Shown: positions 18,189 to 29,369, numbered from the stretch's first letter. The stretch: DNA of 64,000 nt from an uncultured Gammaproteobacteria bacterium (GCA_947259395.1 CAMYMN010000004.1:1-64000), one strand, 5' to 3'. Numbers and translations are program-made. Notes: generated by a model not told the origin, from the letters alone.

Positions 18189-21100
18189 ATGACTGGTCTC
18201 GCGAGAGTTGATTCCGAGAGCTTAGGTTGGATTCGGTCCGAGATCGACGTCACTCTGGGTCAAGCCAGGGAGTATTTATCCGACTTTGAACCGACGCACG
18301 ACGATGGTGACGTGACGCCGTTTCGCATGGTCGCCAATGATCTCCATCAAGTGGTCGGCACGCTGCAAATGATGGAGATCGACGGTGCGGCGATGTTGGC
18401 GGAGGAGATCGAGGCGTTGGCCGACGCCTTGGTAAACGGTGTCATATCACCGGAATCGGATAACACCGGCTTGCTCAACCAAGGTCTCGCCGCGTTATCT
18501 GATTACCTGGATCACTTGCATAAGGGTCTGCCGGATCTGCCAATCAAGCAGATCGACATGCTCAATGGTTTGCGCGATGCCCGCGGCGAGTCCCCGTTAG
18601 ACCCTTTCAACCTGTTTCACCCCGATCTCGACAAACTTCCACCCAAAAAGAACAAATCCAGGCTCAGCGACGAGGAATATAAGCAAACCGCGCACAGACT
18701 GCGTCGCGATTATCAAAAGCATCTATTGGCCTGGTTGCGGGATGCGGACAAGGCGGCGCTGACAGGAATTGCCTCGATCATCGAGGAGATGTCACAAATC
18801 GCCCATTTCGGCAAGGTTTCCCAATTGTGGTGGGTCACTGAAGCGTTACTGGAAGTATTGGCCGGGGGGGTAAACACCGCCACCAGGGAACGCAACAAAT
18901 TGCTGGGACGGCTAGATCAGAAGCTGCGTGCTTTGAGCGAGGATGGCGAAGCGGCATTGATTCGTGAGTCACCGGAAGACCTGATCCGACGGATGCTGTT
19001 CGAGATTGGGCAGTGTCATGATCCGTTGCCCCACGCGGAAGAAATACGCACAGCGTTCGATCTGGATGTGTTGCTCAGCGGTGATTTGCCGGTGGACGAG
19101 GAGGAACTGGCGACGCTACCGACCAGCGAACAGTTGTTCTCATTGCGCGATATCGTACGGTCTGATCTTGACTCTGCGCAGGAGTCACTCGCCGCCTATT
19201 TCGGCGATCAAGCCTCAGATGTGAATGTGCTCGAAAATTTGATAAGCCACCTCAACGCTGTTTTGACGCAAGCCGAACAACGCACGATAAAGCCGGTGCA
19301 AAGCCTAACGGGCGAGCTTGTTCATATCGCGACCGACATGAGAAAGAGTAAGCCGGTCGATCGGGAGGATGCCTCTTTGGAAATGGCCAGCGCGTTGTTG
19401 TTTCTGGATGAGAGTCTCAAAGGAGTGCATACGCTGGATTTGGATTGGAAGGATGAGATAGACACAAAGATCGAGCGCCTGCGGGGGATTCGTCTACACA
19501 CCGTCAGCGTTCAAGACTTAACTGAAGCAGACAAGGAGAAGTGGAGCGAAGAGGCGCTTGGCGCCACCGAGTTCAAGCAAGTCATGACTGCGGTGGCTGG
19601 TGAAATCCACGTTAATCTAAATAAGATCGAAGCCGCGCTGGAGTCGTATGCAGATACGCAGCGCCCAGAATCACTCGAATCCGTGCCACAAGATCTAAAA
19701 CAGGTGCACGGCGTATTACAAATCCTTGGACAACACCGGGTAGCAGAATTATTGGGGATGGCCGATGAGTGCGTCCAGAATCTGATCGCGGGCACACTGG
19801 CTTCCGACAGGGTATTGATTGATGCATTAGCCGTGGCGACCGGTACTGCTCAGGCCTACGTCCAGAGACTGGAGCACGGCCGGCCCAAAATGACCGATAC
19901 GTTGGATCGTGCGATTCGGGATCTGGAAGATGCCTTAACCAACCGTGAACTCGACGGTGTGGATCCGCATGCGCTTGTCGGTGAGATTCGTGATGGTCTC
20001 GACCATTGGCTCAACGACAACGCCGACTATCAGTCTTTGGGACAACTGCGTCGCAACCTGCGGCGGATCGTATATTTTTCTGATCATCGCAATCATGTAA
20101 GCCTCTATCAGATCTCATCTGAATTGAGCAATTTGATGGATATCGTCACTGACGAACCGGCGTTGTTAACTGCGGGAGTCCGGGACACCCTGACGCGGTC
20201 ATTGGACAAGTTGACCGCTTTGGTGGGTGAGCTGCCGGCCCCGGTGCAAGCGCAGCCACCCCCACCGGCGGCGGAAGAAAGCCCGATTCAAGACACCGAG
20301 CTGCAAGCCGACATTCTGGAGATATATTTCGAAGAAGCAGAAGAGTGTCTCCAGGCCATCCACGAAACCCTTCCGGCGTGGAGACACGATACCGGCAATC
20401 AGAAGGCGTTGACCGATTTGCGACGTCAGTTCCATACGCTCAAAGGAAGCGGTCGTATGGCTGGCGTGGGAAAGCCGGCGGAACTCGCATGGTTTGTGGA
20501 GGATCTGCTCAATCATGTGATTGATGGAAAACTTGAGATTTCAGAATCGGTGTTTGATTTCGTTGATACGGCGATCAATGCGCTCAAGCCGGTGCTCGAG
20601 AATGAACTCCACGGCGCCGACCAGATTGACCTAGAGCATTGGAATACGCAAGCGCAACGGCTTTTGACCCAACAGGAGCAACCACAAGCGTTAGGTGAGT
20701 CCGGCGCCGAAGCGATTAAGGAGACACAGGAAGTCGATACGACCGCGGTTGCGGAGGCGCCGACTGATCAAATCGCCGAGGAGGAGCCGGACCAAGACGA
20801 ACCATTAGAACTTGTAGAGTCAGCGCCAGCGTTGACGGTTGCTGCAGAAGTTGCGGCACATCAAGCGCCGGACCAAGATGCGGTGCAGCAAGCGGCGCGA
20901 GATGACGCCGTTATAGATATATTTACTAAGGAGACACTGCAACATCTGTCAGTCATTGGTGCCAGCCTCGACGCCTGTAAGAAGAACTCCCAGGATTGCG
21001 GCATCTCGAAGGAGCTGTTGCGCTCGCTGCACACGTTGCGTGGCAGTTCGCGATCCGTGGGCCTGGTGGACATGTCGGATGCGTGTGAGTCGGTGGATGA

Positions 21101-23936
21101 ACTTCTGCATTCCGTGTTGGATGACGGTGGTGCGCTGCGCACGGATCAAATGGAACTGCTGGACCAGCTGGCCATCACGTGTGTCAAGGTTATCGATAAG
21201 CTGCAACAGAATCACGAATTCAGACAACCATCCCAGGCAGCATTTGCACAAATCATCGAACGTTCCGAGTCACTAAAAACGTCGCTTACGGAACCGCAGT
21301 CGATGATCGCAGCCGAGTCCACGGACGATGCCAAGGAGACGACCCCGGATACACCGTTGGATCCGGATTTGGCGATCGTTGAAGATGTATCGCAACAGGC
21401 GCCCACTGCATACGATACCAGCAAGTCGCTCGAGGAGATTCGCCGGGATCTGGAACGGCCAGATTCCACACCACTCGAGACCGTGGTGCCAGTGGAATTA
21501 CGTGAAGAATTAGCCGGCATCAAGGACGTGTTGGAGACGGAAACCGACGTCGCCGCAGATTTTAAAGACATCTTTTGTGAAGAGGCCTTCACTATTTTAG
21601 GACGCATCGATCATCAACTTGCGGAATGGACTGGCGAAGAACGGTACGCCGATACTAGCGCCGCACTCAAGCGCGATTTGCATACCTTGAAGGGAAGTGC
21701 TCGCGCCGTCGGCGCAGACGCCATTGGGGAGTTGAGTCACAACACCGAGACGCTACTCGAGCGAACGGAGAATCAAGACGACGTTGATCATGGTGAGCTA
21801 CGGGTGTTGTTGGAGGAAGTTCACGATAGCTTATTCAATATGGTGCAGCATTTGGAGCATCACCGGGCTGTGCCAGACGTGTCCGAATTTACTCAGACCT
21901 TACTGGATTACTACAGTGAGGCCGAACCCGTCACCGATGAAAACGCCCAACGGCTTACGCCAGCTCGTACCACATCGCATGAGGAGGTTGAAAAATCATC
22001 AGACGCTGCGGCATTTGTTACAACGGAAGAAACGGTGTCTCCCAACGGCGAACCACCGGATTCGGAATACGAATCAACGATAGCCGCAACCGGGCCGGAG
22101 GGCCCGCAAGAGCGCATACGCGTGAACGCCTCAGCACTGGACAGACTGTTCAATTATGCCGGCGAGGTGAGTGTTTCGCGCGCGCAGATAGAGGGGCAAC
22201 TTGGCGGTTTAAAGACAAACCTCAACGAACTGCGATCCAATGTTACCCGGTTCAGTGATCAACTCCGCGATTTAGAGATCCAGGCTGAAACACAGAGTCA
22301 TTCCGCTATTGATGACAAACGGATGAGCAGCATCGAGGCAGAATTCGACCCATTGGAATTCGACCGCTATACCAAATTACAGCAGCTGTCGCGAAGTCTT
22401 AGCGAGAGCCTGGATGATCTGATGACCATTGAGAGTGGGTTGGCGGGATTCGCCCATACCGCGGAATCGGTATTACAACACCAGGCGCTGCTGAGCAATG
22501 AGTTGCAGGGAGGGTTGATGCGTGCACGGATGGTTCCCTTCTCAACTTTAATCCCGCGTCTTCGTCATCACGCGCGTCAATCCTCTAAGGCGTTGGGTAA
22601 GCGAGCCGATTTACAGGTCGTCGGCCAGTACGCGGAGATTGACCGTAACATCCTAGAAACCATGACTGAGGCGTTCGAACATATGATTCGTAACGCGATA
22701 GATCATGGGATTGAAATCAATGATCAGCGCATGCGGGCCGGTAAACCGCCAGTAGGGACAATTCGAATTGAGTGTAAGCAAGAAGGCAGCGAGATTGTGG
22801 TTCGGTTCAGTGATGACGGCGCCGGCCTCGATGTTGACAAGATTAGAACAAAAGCCGAGCAAATGGGATTATTGGCGGTGACCCGCATGCTAACCGATCA
22901 GGATTTAATTCAACTGATTGTAACGCCGGGCTTTTCAACGACTGATGCCGTCACCCAAGTCTCGGGTCGGGGTGTTGGCTTGGACGTAGTGCATTCGGCG
23001 GTACGGCAGTTGGGAGGCACGATCACAATACAAAATGCCCCCGGGGAGGGTGCCACATTCGTAATTCGTTTGCCGGTAACGCTCTCAGTAACCCATGCTC
23101 TGTTCGTGCGCTGTGGAGATCAATCCTTTGCAATTCCCCTGGGTGTGGTGCAACGTGTGGTGAAAATCGACAGCGACACACTGCCTGCGATCGATGGCGG
23201 CATGAACATTGATATAGAAGGAAAGAATTATCCGCTGATGGATCTATCCGCGAGGTTGGGGTTGTCGGAAGACGCAAAACCGGCTAGGCGTACACCGATA
23301 TTGGTTGTGCGCATGGGCGCGCAGGATATCGGCGTGCGGGTGGATGAACTGTGGGGCACCCAGGAAGTCGTGGTCAAGCCGGTGGGGGGCCATCTGGATG
23401 GTATCCAGGGCATTACCGGCGCAACTTTACGCGGCGATGGCAGCGTGGTGTTGATACTTGATCTGGCCGAATTGTGGGTTGCTGACGAGACGGTGCTGAC
23501 GGCACAGCCGGTCGTCACCGCGACCCCGTCTTCCGCGGTGCCGATCATCATGGTGGTGGATGACTCGCTGACCGTGCGCAAGGTTACGAGCCGTAATCTC
23601 AGCCGCCACGGTATGGAGGTAATGATGGCAAAAGACGGCATAGAGGCCCTGGAACAGATACGCGCCAAGCTCCCGGATTTGATGCTGGTTGACATCGAGA
23701 TGCCGAGAATGGATGGTTATGAGCTGACCAGCCAGATCCGATCTAATGTCGCGACCCGCAATATCCCGATTGTCATCATTACCTCCCGAGCCGGGGCCAA
23801 GCACAAACAGAAAGCGATGGAACTGGGGGCCAATGCCTATCTCACAAAGCCGTATCAGGAGGAAGAACTGCTGGCAAACGTGCAAGCGCTGTTGCCACAA
23901 TATTTTTCACAACCCCAATCGACCCAAGCGCATTAA
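18189..23936 (+). CDS. chpA: Hybrid chemotaxis histidine kinase ChpA
   Basis: Very large CheA-type kinase, about 1915 residues, the signalling core of the Pil-Chp system. The N-terminal 700 residues hold degenerate Hpt-like repeats (for example DLHQVVGTLQMM and DLKQVHGVLQILG). Three canonical phosphotransfer histidines follow: FHTLKGSGRMAG near residue 747, LHTLRGSSRSVG near 947 and LHTLKGSARAVG near 1164. Then come the dimerisation region, the ATPase N-box EHMIRNAIDHG near 1497, SDDGAGLDVDKI and GRGVGLDVV, a CheW domain near 1630, and a C-terminal receiver (MVVDDSLTVRKV...LMLVDIEMPRMDGYE). Pseudomonas ChpA is longer, with more Hpt-type domains. A TTG at 18183 is an alternative start. chpC follows after 3 bases. 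Confidence 0.93.
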   Translation: MTGLARVDSESLGWIRSEIDVTLGQAREYLSDFEPTHDDGDVTPFRMVANDLHQVVGTLQMMEIDGAAMLAEEIEALADALVNGVISPESDNTGLLNQGLAALSDYLDHLHKGLPDLPIKQIDMLNGLRDARGESPLDPFNLFHPDLDKLPPKKNKSRLSDEEYKQTAHRLRRDYQKHLLAWLRDADKAALTGIASIIEEMSQIAHFGKVSQLWWVTEALLEVLAGGVNTATRERNKLLGRLDQKLRALSEDGEAALIRESPEDLIRRMLFEIGQCHDPLPHAEEIRTAFDLDVLLSGDLPVDEEELATLPTSEQLFSLRDIVRSDLDSAQESLAAYFGDQASDVNVLENLISHLNAVLTQAEQRTIKPVQSLTGELVHIATDMRKSKPVDREDASLEMASALLFLDESLKGVHTLDLDWKDEIDTKIERLRGIRLHTVSVQDLTEADKEKWSEEALGATEFKQVMTAVAGEIHVNLNKIEAALESYADTQRPESLESVPQDLKQVHGVLQILGQHRVAELLGMADECVQNLIAGTLASDRVLIDALAVATGTAQAYVQRLEHGRPKMTDTLDRAIRDLEDALTNRELDGVDPHALVGEIRDGLDHWLNDNADYQSLGQLRRNLRRIVYFSDHRNHVSLYQISSELSNLMDIVTDEPALLTAGVRDTLTRSLDKLTALVGELPAPVQAQPPPPAAEESPIQDTELQADILEIYFEEAEECLQAIHETLPAWRHDTGNQKALTDLRRQFHTLKGSGRMAGVGKPAELAWFVEDLLNHVIDGKLEISESVFDFVDTAINALKPVLENELHGADQIDLEHWNTQAQRLLTQQEQPQALGESGAEAIKETQEVDTTAVAEAPTDQIAEEEPDQDEPLELVESAPALTVAAEVAAHQAPDQDAVQQAARDDAVIDIFTKETLQHLSVIGASLDACKKNSQDCGISKELLRSLHTLRGSSRSVGLVDMSDACESVDELLHSVLDDGGALRTDQMELLDQLAITCVKVIDKLQQNHEFRQPSQAAFAQIIERSESLKTSLTEPQSMIAAESTDDAKETTPDTPLDPDLAIVEDVSQQAPTAYDTSKSLEEIRRDLERPDSTPLETVVPVELREELAGIKDVLETETDVAADFKDIFCEEAFTILGRIDHQLAEWTGEERYADTSAALKRDLHTLKGSARAVGADAIGELSHNTETLLERTENQDDVDHGELRVLLEEVHDSLFNMVQHLEHHRAVPDVSEFTQTLLDYYSEAEPVTDENAQRLTPARTTSHEEVEKSSDAAAFVTTEETVSPNGEPPDSEYESTIAATGPEGPQERIRVNASALDRLFNYAGEVSVSRAQIEGQLGGLKTNLNELRSNVTRFSDQLRDLEIQAETQSHSAIDDKRMSSIEAEFDPLEFDRYTKLQQLSRSLSESLDDLMTIESGLAGFAHTAESVLQHQALLSNELQGGLMRARMVPFSTLIPRLRHHARQSSKALGKRADLQVVGQYAEIDRNILETMTEAFEHMIRNAIDHGIEINDQRMRAGKPPVGTIRIECKQEGSEIVVRFSDDGAGLDVDKIRTKAEQMGLLAVTRMLTDQDLIQLIVTPGFSTTDAVTQVSGRGVGLDVVHSAVRQLGGTITIQNAPGEGATFVIRLPVTLSVTHALFVRCGDQSFAIPLGVVQRVVKIDSDTLPAIDGGMNIDIEGKNYPLMDLSARLGLSEDAKPARRTPILVVRMGAQDIGVRVDELWGTQEVVVKPVGGHLDGIQGITGATLRGDGSVVLILDLAELWVADETVLTAQPVVTATPSSAVPIIMVVDDSLTVRKVTSRNLSRHGMEVMMAKDGIEALEQIRAKLPDLMLVDIEMPRMDGYELTSQIRSNVATRNIPIVIITSRAGAKHKQKAMELGANAYLTKPYQEEELLANVQALLPQYFSQPQSTQAH

Positions 23937-23939
23937 CTT

Positions 23940-24425
23940 GTGAATACAGCCAATCCTCAACACCAGTCCCAAGGTACAGTGCCAGAGACCGCACCGGTGC
24001 ATACGCTGCTGATCAATATGGATTTCGGCGCTTTGATGGTGCCGAGTGCGATGGTGGCGGAGGTGCTCCCGGTTGATGTTATCTATGATGCTGATAATCC
24101 GCGTCACTGGATGTTGGGAAGGATCCATTGGCGGGCGTTGTCGATCTCGGTGATCTCATTCGAACGTTTGGTTACCGACCTGCGGCCGACGCGCGATAGT
24201 TACTCGCGGGTGGTTGTGTTCTATCCACTCCCTGGGCACCGGCGTGACGATTACTTTGGTATCCTGACAACACGTGATCCCCGCTCGATGCTGGTGAGCG
24301 AAGACCTCGCTATGTGTGCACTACCGGATCAGGTGACCGGACGTTTCATCGCGAGCGCCGTAGAGGTCCGCGGGCGGGTTGCCACGATTCCCGATGTGGA
24401 CGCCTTAGCCACCGCAATCTACTAA
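23940..24425 (+). CDS. chpC: CheW-like protein ChpC
   Basis: Small CheW-domain protein of 161 residues with a GTG start 3 bases after the chpA stop, hence translated with it. The domain begins at HTLLINMDFGALMVPSAMVAEVLPV and includes WMLGRIHWRALSISVISFERL. In Pseudomonas ChpC is an accessory adaptor feeding further receptors into the Pil-Chp kinase. No methyltransferase (pilK) or methylesterase (chpB) gene lies in this cluster, unlike Pseudomonas, so adaptation enzymes must be elsewhere or absent. Confidence 0.85.
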   Translation: MNTANPQHQSQGTVPETAPVHTLLINMDFGALMVPSAMVAEVLPVDVIYDADNPRHWMLGRIHWRALSISVISFERLVTDLRPTRDSYSRVVVFYPLPGHRRDDYFGILTTRDPRSMLVSEDLAMCALPDQVTGRFIASAVEVRGRVATIPDVDALATAIY

Positions 24426-24468
24426 CCTGCATGTTACTCTGAGGCGCCCCGCGTCTATTCATGCGTTA

Positions 24469-25818
24469 TCAGTCCTTCGTCGCGCGTTGGATCCCCTGCC
24501 ATGCTACATCGGCGAGTTGGCGAATCTGTTGCTCGTCGATGACATACGGTGGCATGAAGTACACCACGTTGCCTAACGGTCGAAGCAACGCTTTATGTTC
24601 CAGTCCATATCGATATACGGTGAGTCCGCGGCGTTCACGCCAAGCGTAGGGTTCGCGGGTATGTTTGTTTTTCGCCATTTCAACCGCGAGGATCATCCCG
24701 CACTGCCGTACGTCGGCAACATGCGGATGGTCCTTGAAATGTGAGGTAGCGTTTTTCATGGTTTGGGCGAGTTGCCGGTTTTGACCCAGTACATCGCTTC
24801 GTTCAAAAAGTTCCAGTGATCCTAGCGCCGCCGCACATGCCAGCGGATTCCCTGTGTAGCTGTGTGAATGCAGGAAACCTTTCATTGAGTCGTAATCATC
24901 ATAGAATGCACTGAACACATCATCGGTAGTGAGCACCGCTGACAGTGGTAAGAAGCCGCCGGTCAAACCCTTGGCCAGACACATAAAATCCGGCGTAATA
25001 CCGGCTTGCTCACACGCAAACATCGTACCCGTGCGTCCGAATCCCACTGCGCACTCATCAGCGATCAAGTGGACCCGGTGTCGATCGCAGGCCGCGCGTA
25101 GCAACGATAGGTACAGTGGGTCGTACATACGCATATACCCGGCACATTGCACCAACGGTTCAATGATGACGGCGCAGATTCGCTCGCCATATTCCACCAG
25201 AGTAGCCTCCATTTCTGCGAACCGCCGCGCCGTGTAATCGTGTCGGCCCTCCCCCGGCTCCTGGTAATAGTAGTCTGGCGTGGCGACGGTGCGCGTTTTG
25301 AGTAACAGCGGTTCGTAGGTGTGTTTATAGAGTTCTACATCACCAACGGACAAGGCGCCCAAGGTCTCCCCGTGGTAACTGTTACTGAGATTGACGAATT
25401 CAATCTTGCCGGTTTGTCCGCGGTTCTTCCAATAATGAAAACTCATTTTTAGCGCGATCTCCACCGCCGAGGAGCCGTTCTCGGCGTAGAAACAGCGGGT
25501 CAAATCTCCGGGTGTCATCGCGATAAGTTTCTCGGACAGCTCGACCACCGGTTCATGGCTGAAACCGGCCAGGATCACATGTTCCAATTCATGCAGTTGC
25601 CGCGTGATCCGCTGGCTGATGTGTGGATTCGCGTGACCGAACAGATTAACCCACCAGGAGCTGATCGCATCGATGTACCGATTACCGTCAAAATCCTCCA
25701 GCCACACTCCCTTGCCCCGGCGTATCGGGATCAACGGCAATTGCTCGTGGTCTTTCATTTGCGTGCACGGGTGCCACAAGGCGTTCAAGTCCCGCGCTAC
25801 GATTTGGGCATTATTCAT
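24469..25818 (-). CDS. bioA: Adenosylmethionine-8-amino-7-oxononanoate aminotransferase
   Basis: PLP enzyme of biotin synthesis converting 7-keto-8-aminopelargonate to 7,8-diaminopelargonate with S-adenosylmethionine as amino donor; 449 residues. Marks: LWHPCTQMKDHE at the start, DAISSWWVNLFGHANP near residue 50, ENGSSAVEIALKM, the PLP-aspartate region LIADECAVGFGRTG, the PLP lysine in CLAKGLTGGFLPLSAV, and HSHSYTGNPLACAAA. The residue after the DE pair is cysteine where isoleucine is more usual. No other bio gene is adjacent. It converges with chpC. Confidence 0.95.
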   Translation of the reverse strand: MNNAQIVARDLNALWHPCTQMKDHEQLPLIPIRRGKGVWLEDFDGNRYIDAISSWWVNLFGHANPHISQRITRQLHELEHVILAGFSHEPVVELSEKLIAMTPGDLTRCFYAENGSSAVEIALKMSFHYWKNRGQTGKIEFVNLSNSYHGETLGALSVGDVELYKHTYEPLLLKTRTVATPDYYYQEPGEGRHDYTARRFAEMEATLVEYGERICAVIIEPLVQCAGYMRMYDPLYLSLLRAACDRHRVHLIADECAVGFGRTGTMFACEQAGITPDFMCLAKGLTGGFLPLSAVLTTDDVFSAFYDDYDSMKGFLHSHSYTGNPLACAAALGSLELFERSDVLGQNRQLAQTMKNATSHFKDHPHVADVRQCGMILAVEMAKNKHTREPYAWRERRGLTVYRYGLEHKALLRPLGNVVYFMPPYVIDEQQIRQLADVAWQGIQRATKD

Positions 25819-26241
25819 ACGCGCGCAGTATATCGGGGTTGGCGCGGTAGGTTCGAAAACTAGGGTCCGCTGCGTAGCGTGGCCCGGGTCCCAGGGCTAG
25901 GATGGTGGTGGTCATTAACCAAGTATTTTTGTCAGGTACCGGTAAATCGCGGAACTTAGGCCGAGATCAATGTTTGGATTAGATGCGCGCATAGATAATT
26001 TTTAGGCTTGGGAGGCTAATTTAGCCGTAACGCGGTCTTGCTGTGTCCAGTGGTCTAGGTAAGAATACCCGGCCCTTGTGTTCGGCGCGAACACGAATCA
26101 TACCCGGCACCAGGCGAGGACCACCGTCGGACGTTGCGGAACAGGCGGCGCAAAGCTCAACCAGTACCTGTCACATATTCGTTGACCGGTAGAAATCTGA
26201 CAAATTCGGCCACGTTAATTACGTTGAGAGGAATGGCAATC
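25819..26241. other. bioA-tkt divergent intergenic region
   Basis: About 420 bases with no supportable gene; a plus-strand frame open from 26134 is just the untranslated lead-in of tkt. It should contain the bioA and tkt promoters. The clearest element is a 7-base-pair palindrome GTGTTCG-GCG-CGAACAC at 26078-26094, about 150 bases before tkt, which could be an operator for the Calvin-cycle cluster. A GGCTAATTTAGCC palindrome lies near 26012. Confidence 0.45.
26078..26094. repeat. Inverted repeat upstream of tkt
   Basis: GTGTTCG and CGAACAC pair perfectly around a 3-base loop. Candidate protein-binding palindrome; no U-run, so not a terminator. Confidence 0.4.
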
Positions 26242-28257
26242 ATGTCTGTGACACCCGAACAGAAGATCCCCAATCGCCGCGAACTGGCCAACGCCATCCG
26301 TGCCTTGAGTATGGATGCGGTGCAACGAGCCAATTCCGGGCACCCTGGTATGCCCATGGGTATGGCCGACATCGCTGAGGTGCTATGGAACGATTTTCTG
26401 AAACACAATCCCAACAATCCGAAGTGGGTGGATCGTGACCGATTTATTCTTTCCAACGGTCACGGATCGATGTTGCATTATTCCCTGCTCCATCTGGCTG
26501 GTTATGATCTGCCCATCGAGGAGATCAAGAACTTCCGTCAACTGCACTCCAAGACACCGGGACACCCGGAGTACGGGTATGCGCCGGGTATCGAGACCAC
26601 CACCGGCCCTCTCGGTCAAGGCATCACCAACGGCGTGGGCATGGCAATCGCGGAACAAGTGCTTGCCGCGCAGTTTAACCAGAAAGGCCACGCCATCGTC
26701 GATCATTACACCTATGTATTTCTCGGTGACGGCTGTCTGATGGAAGGCATTTCCCATGAGGCGTGTTCTTTGGCAGGCACTTTGGGATTGGGCAAGCTGA
26801 TCGCCTTTTACGACGACAACGGTATATCCATCGACGGCGAAGTGGAGGGTTGGTTTACCGACGATACGCCACAGCGTTTCGCGGCTTACGGTTGGCAAGT
26901 CATTCCTGATATCGACGGCCACGATTCCGATGCCGTACGCCAAGCAATCGAACAGGCGAAGGCGGATACGTCAAGGCCGACGTTGATCTGCTGCAAGACC
27001 GTCATCGGTTGGGGCTCGCCCAATAAACAAGGAAAAGAAGAGTGTCACGGCGCTGCCCTGGGGGAAGAAGAGGTGTTGTTGGTGCGTGAAACGATTGGCT
27101 GGCCGCATGAGCCGTTCGTGATCCCGGATAACATTTACACCGCGTGGGACGCGCGTGCGCGTGGCGTCAACTCAGAGGCGGAGTGGAACAAACGTTTTAG
27201 CGCTTACAAGGTCGAACACCCGGGCCTCGCGGCGGAATTCGAACGGCGTATGAATCGCGAGTTGCCTGCTCATTGGGAACAACACGCAGCGGCGTACATC
27301 ACTGCCACCGACGAAGCTGCAAAGAAGGACGCCACCCGAAAACATTCACAAGCCGCGTTGAATGTGTACGCGGCGGAGCTGCCGGAGATGATCGGGGGAT
27401 CCGCAGACCTCACCGGCTCCAATAACACCAACTGGTCCGGCTCCAAGGCGCTCTCGGCCACGGACGCTGCCGGGAATTATATCTATTACGGTGTGCGCGA
27501 ATTCGGGATGTCGGCAATCATGAACGGCATCGGCCTGCACGGTGGATTGATTCCCTACGGCGGCACGTTTCTGATTTTTTCCGAGTATGCCCGCAACGCC
27601 TTGCGCATGGCGGCGTTGATGAGGGTGCCGACGATCTTTGTGTACACTCACGATTCAATTGGGCTCGGTGAAGACGGTCCCACCCATCAAGCGGTGGAGC
27701 AGACCGCCACCCTGCGTCTGATACCGAATATGGCCGTATGGCGGCCGTGCGACGGTGTGGAAACCGCGGTGGCCTGGAAGGCGGCCATCGAGCGCGTGGA
27801 CGGCCCCACTTGCTTGTTGTTGACCCGCCAGGGTGTCCCGCATCAGCTGCGAACGCCGCAACAGATGGACAATATTCGGCGTGGTGGTTACACACTGGTC
27901 GATGCCGATGGCGAGCCTGGGGCGATCTTGATTGCAACCGGCTCGGAGGTCGAACTCGCGGTAGAGGCGGCGAAGCGCTTCGATGGCAAGGTCCGCGTAG
28001 TGTCGATGCCGTGCACCGCGGCATTCGATGGCCAAGATGAAGCCTATCGGGAATCGGTTTTACCGCGTGGAGTGACGCGGCGCGTAGCCATCGAGGCAGG
28101 TGTCACCGGTAGTTGGCACAAGTATGTGGGCCTCAGCGGCACGGTTGTCGGTATCGATAGCTTTGGTGAATCGGCGCCGGCCAAAGACGTATTCGAGCAT
28201 TTCGGTTTTACCGTCGACAACGTCGTCAACCAAGTTAAAGACCTGCTCGCCGGGTAG
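26242..28257 (+). CDS. tkt: Transketolase
   Basis: Thiamine-diphosphate enzyme moving two-carbon units between sugar phosphates in the Calvin and pentose phosphate cycles; 671 residues, the usual length. N-terminal [25 protein letters not shown], the ThDP motif [15 protein letters not shown]...[12 protein letters not shown] near residue 155-190, [16 protein letters not shown] and [15 protein letters not shown] in the middle domain are all present. I use the ATG at 26242, since the GAGAGGA ribosome site is 9 bases upstream of it and abuts the in-frame ATG at 26233. First gene of a tkt-gap-pgk-pyk-fba row. Confidence 0.96.
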   Translation: MSVTPEQKIPNRRELANAIRALSMDAVQRANSGHPGMPMGMADIAEVLWNDFLKHNPNNPKWVDRDRFILSNGHGSMLHYSLLHLAGYDLPIEEIKNFRQLHSKTPGHPEYGYAPGIETTTGPLGQGITNGVGMAIAEQVLAAQFNQKGHAIVDHYTYVFLGDGCLMEGISHEACSLAGTLGLGKLIAFYDDNGISIDGEVEGWFTDDTPQRFAAYGWQVIPDIDGHDSDAVRQAIEQAKADTSRPTLICCKTVIGWGSPNKQGKEECHGAALGEEEVLLVRETIGWPHEPFVIPDNIYTAWDARARGVNSEAEWNKRFSAYKVEHPGLAAEFERRMNRELPAHWEQHAAAYITATDEAAKKDATRKHSQAALNVYAAELPEMIGGSADLTGSNNTNWSGSKALSATDAAGNYIYYGVREFGMSAIMNGIGLHGGLIPYGGTFLIFSEYARNALRMAALMRVPTIFVYTHDSIGLGEDGPTHQAVEQTATLRLIPNMAVWRPCDGVETAVAWKAAIERVDGPTCLLLTRQGVPHQLRTPQQMDNIRRGGYTLVDADGEPGAILIATGSEVELAVEAAKRFDGKVRVVSMPCTAAFDGQDEAYRESVLPRGVTRRVAIEAGVTGSWHKYVGLSGTVVGIDSFGESAPAKDVFEHFGFTVDNVVNQVKDLLAG

Positions 28258-28278
28258 TATCAAAGGTCAAAAACATGC

Positions 28279-28312
28279 CGGGATGTTGTGCAGCACAATC
28301 CCGCGCCTTTTT
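28279..28312 (+). terminator. Terminator-like hairpin between tkt and gap
   Basis: CGGGAT (28279-28284) pairs with ATCCCG (28298-28303), with further pairing (TTGTG/CACAA) inside, and a TTTTT run starts four bases after the stem. It could end part of the tkt transcripts or attenuate expression into gap. Confidence 0.5.
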
Positions 28313-28358
28313 AACTGCAGAATTCCACTTGTAGTCAACAAGCTTTGAGGAGAATCGC

Positions 28359-29369
28359 ATGGCAATAAGAGTAGCAATCAATGGGTTTGGGCGAATCGGG
28401 CGTAATATATTTCGCGCTATGTTCGAGTCGGGTCGGGACGATGAGTTTGACGTTGTCGCGGTCAACGATTTGGGCGATGCGCATACCAATGCCCACTTAC
28501 TCAAATACGACACCGCTCATGGACGATTCGGCTACGATGTCAAAGTCGAAGGCGATTCCTTCGCCGTGGGCGATGAACACGTCAAGGTGTTGGCGGAGCG
28601 TGATCCCAGCAAGCTGCCGTGGCGTGATCTGAACATTGACGTGGTCCTCGAATGTACCGGTCTTTTCAATACCAAGGCGAAGGCCAGTGCGCATCTCGAG
28701 GCCGGCGCCAAAAAAGTGGTGCTCTCGGCCCCGGGTGGGAGTGACATCGATGCCACCATTGTCTATGGCGTCAATCATGACGTTCTCAAATCCAGCGACA
28801 CGGTTATATCGAATGCGTCGTGCACCACCAACTGTCTAGCCCCGATGGTGAAAGCCTTACTTGATACGATTGGAGTCGAGGGTGGCTTGATGACGACGAT
28901 TCACGCTTACACCAATGATCAGGTGTTGACCGACGTGTACCACTCTGATCTGCGCCGCGCCCGTTCCGCCACCCAGTCCATGATCCCGACCAAGACCGGT
29001 GCCGCGGCTGCCGTGGGCCTGGTGTTGCCGGAACTGAACGGCAAGCTGGACGGATTTGCGGTGCGGGTTCCGACCATCAACGTATCGTTGGTGGATCTGA
29101 CCTTTCAAGCGACGCGCGCGACCTCGGTTGATGAAATTCATCAGATCATGAAGGATGCGTCCCAAGGTGAACTACAAGGCATCCTTGCCTATAACGATGA
29201 GCCCTTGGTGTCCGTGGACTTCAATCATTCTGCGGTGTCCTCGACCTACGATGCGTCGATGACCCGCGTTGTCAATGGAACCACGGTAAAGGTTTGTTCC
29301 TGGTACGACAACGAATGGGGATTTTCCAATCGGATGTTGGATACCACGCGGGCATTTATGGCGGTGTAA
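28359..29369 (+). CDS. gap: Glyceraldehyde-3-phosphate dehydrogenase, type I
   Basis: Converts glyceraldehyde 3-phosphate and 1,3-bisphosphoglycerate in either direction; 336 residues. NAD(P)-binding [15 protein letters not shown] at the N-terminus, catalytic cysteine in [18 protein letters not shown] near residue 152, the [20 protein letters not shown] segment and [14 protein letters not shown] near the end. A GAGGAG ribosome site precedes the ATG. Coenzyme preference cannot be read reliably. Context with RuBisCO, pgk and aldolase suggests the gluconeogenic Calvin-cycle direction as one role. Confidence 0.96.
   Translation: MAIRVAINGFGRIGRNIFRAMFESGRDDEFDVVAVNDLGDAHTNAHLLKYDTAHGRFGYDVKVEGDSFAVGDEHVKVLAERDPSKLPWRDLNIDVVLECTGLFNTKAKASAHLEAGAKKVVLSAPGGSDIDATIVYGVNHDVLKSSDTVISNASCTTNCLAPMVKALLDTIGVEGGLMTTIHAYTNDQVLTDVYHSDLRRARSATQSMIPTKTGAAAAVGLVLPELNGKLDGFAVRVPTINVSLVDLTFQATRATSVDEIHQIMKDASQGELQGILAYNDEPLVSVDFNHSAVSSTYDASMTRVVNGTTVKVCSWYDNEWGFSNRMLDTTRAFMAV

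Noticed and set aside
25840-25880. tRNA-like T-loop (GGTTCGAAAAC) in the bioA-tkt gap
   Set aside because: No acceptor stem, anticodon arm or CCA context can be folded around it.
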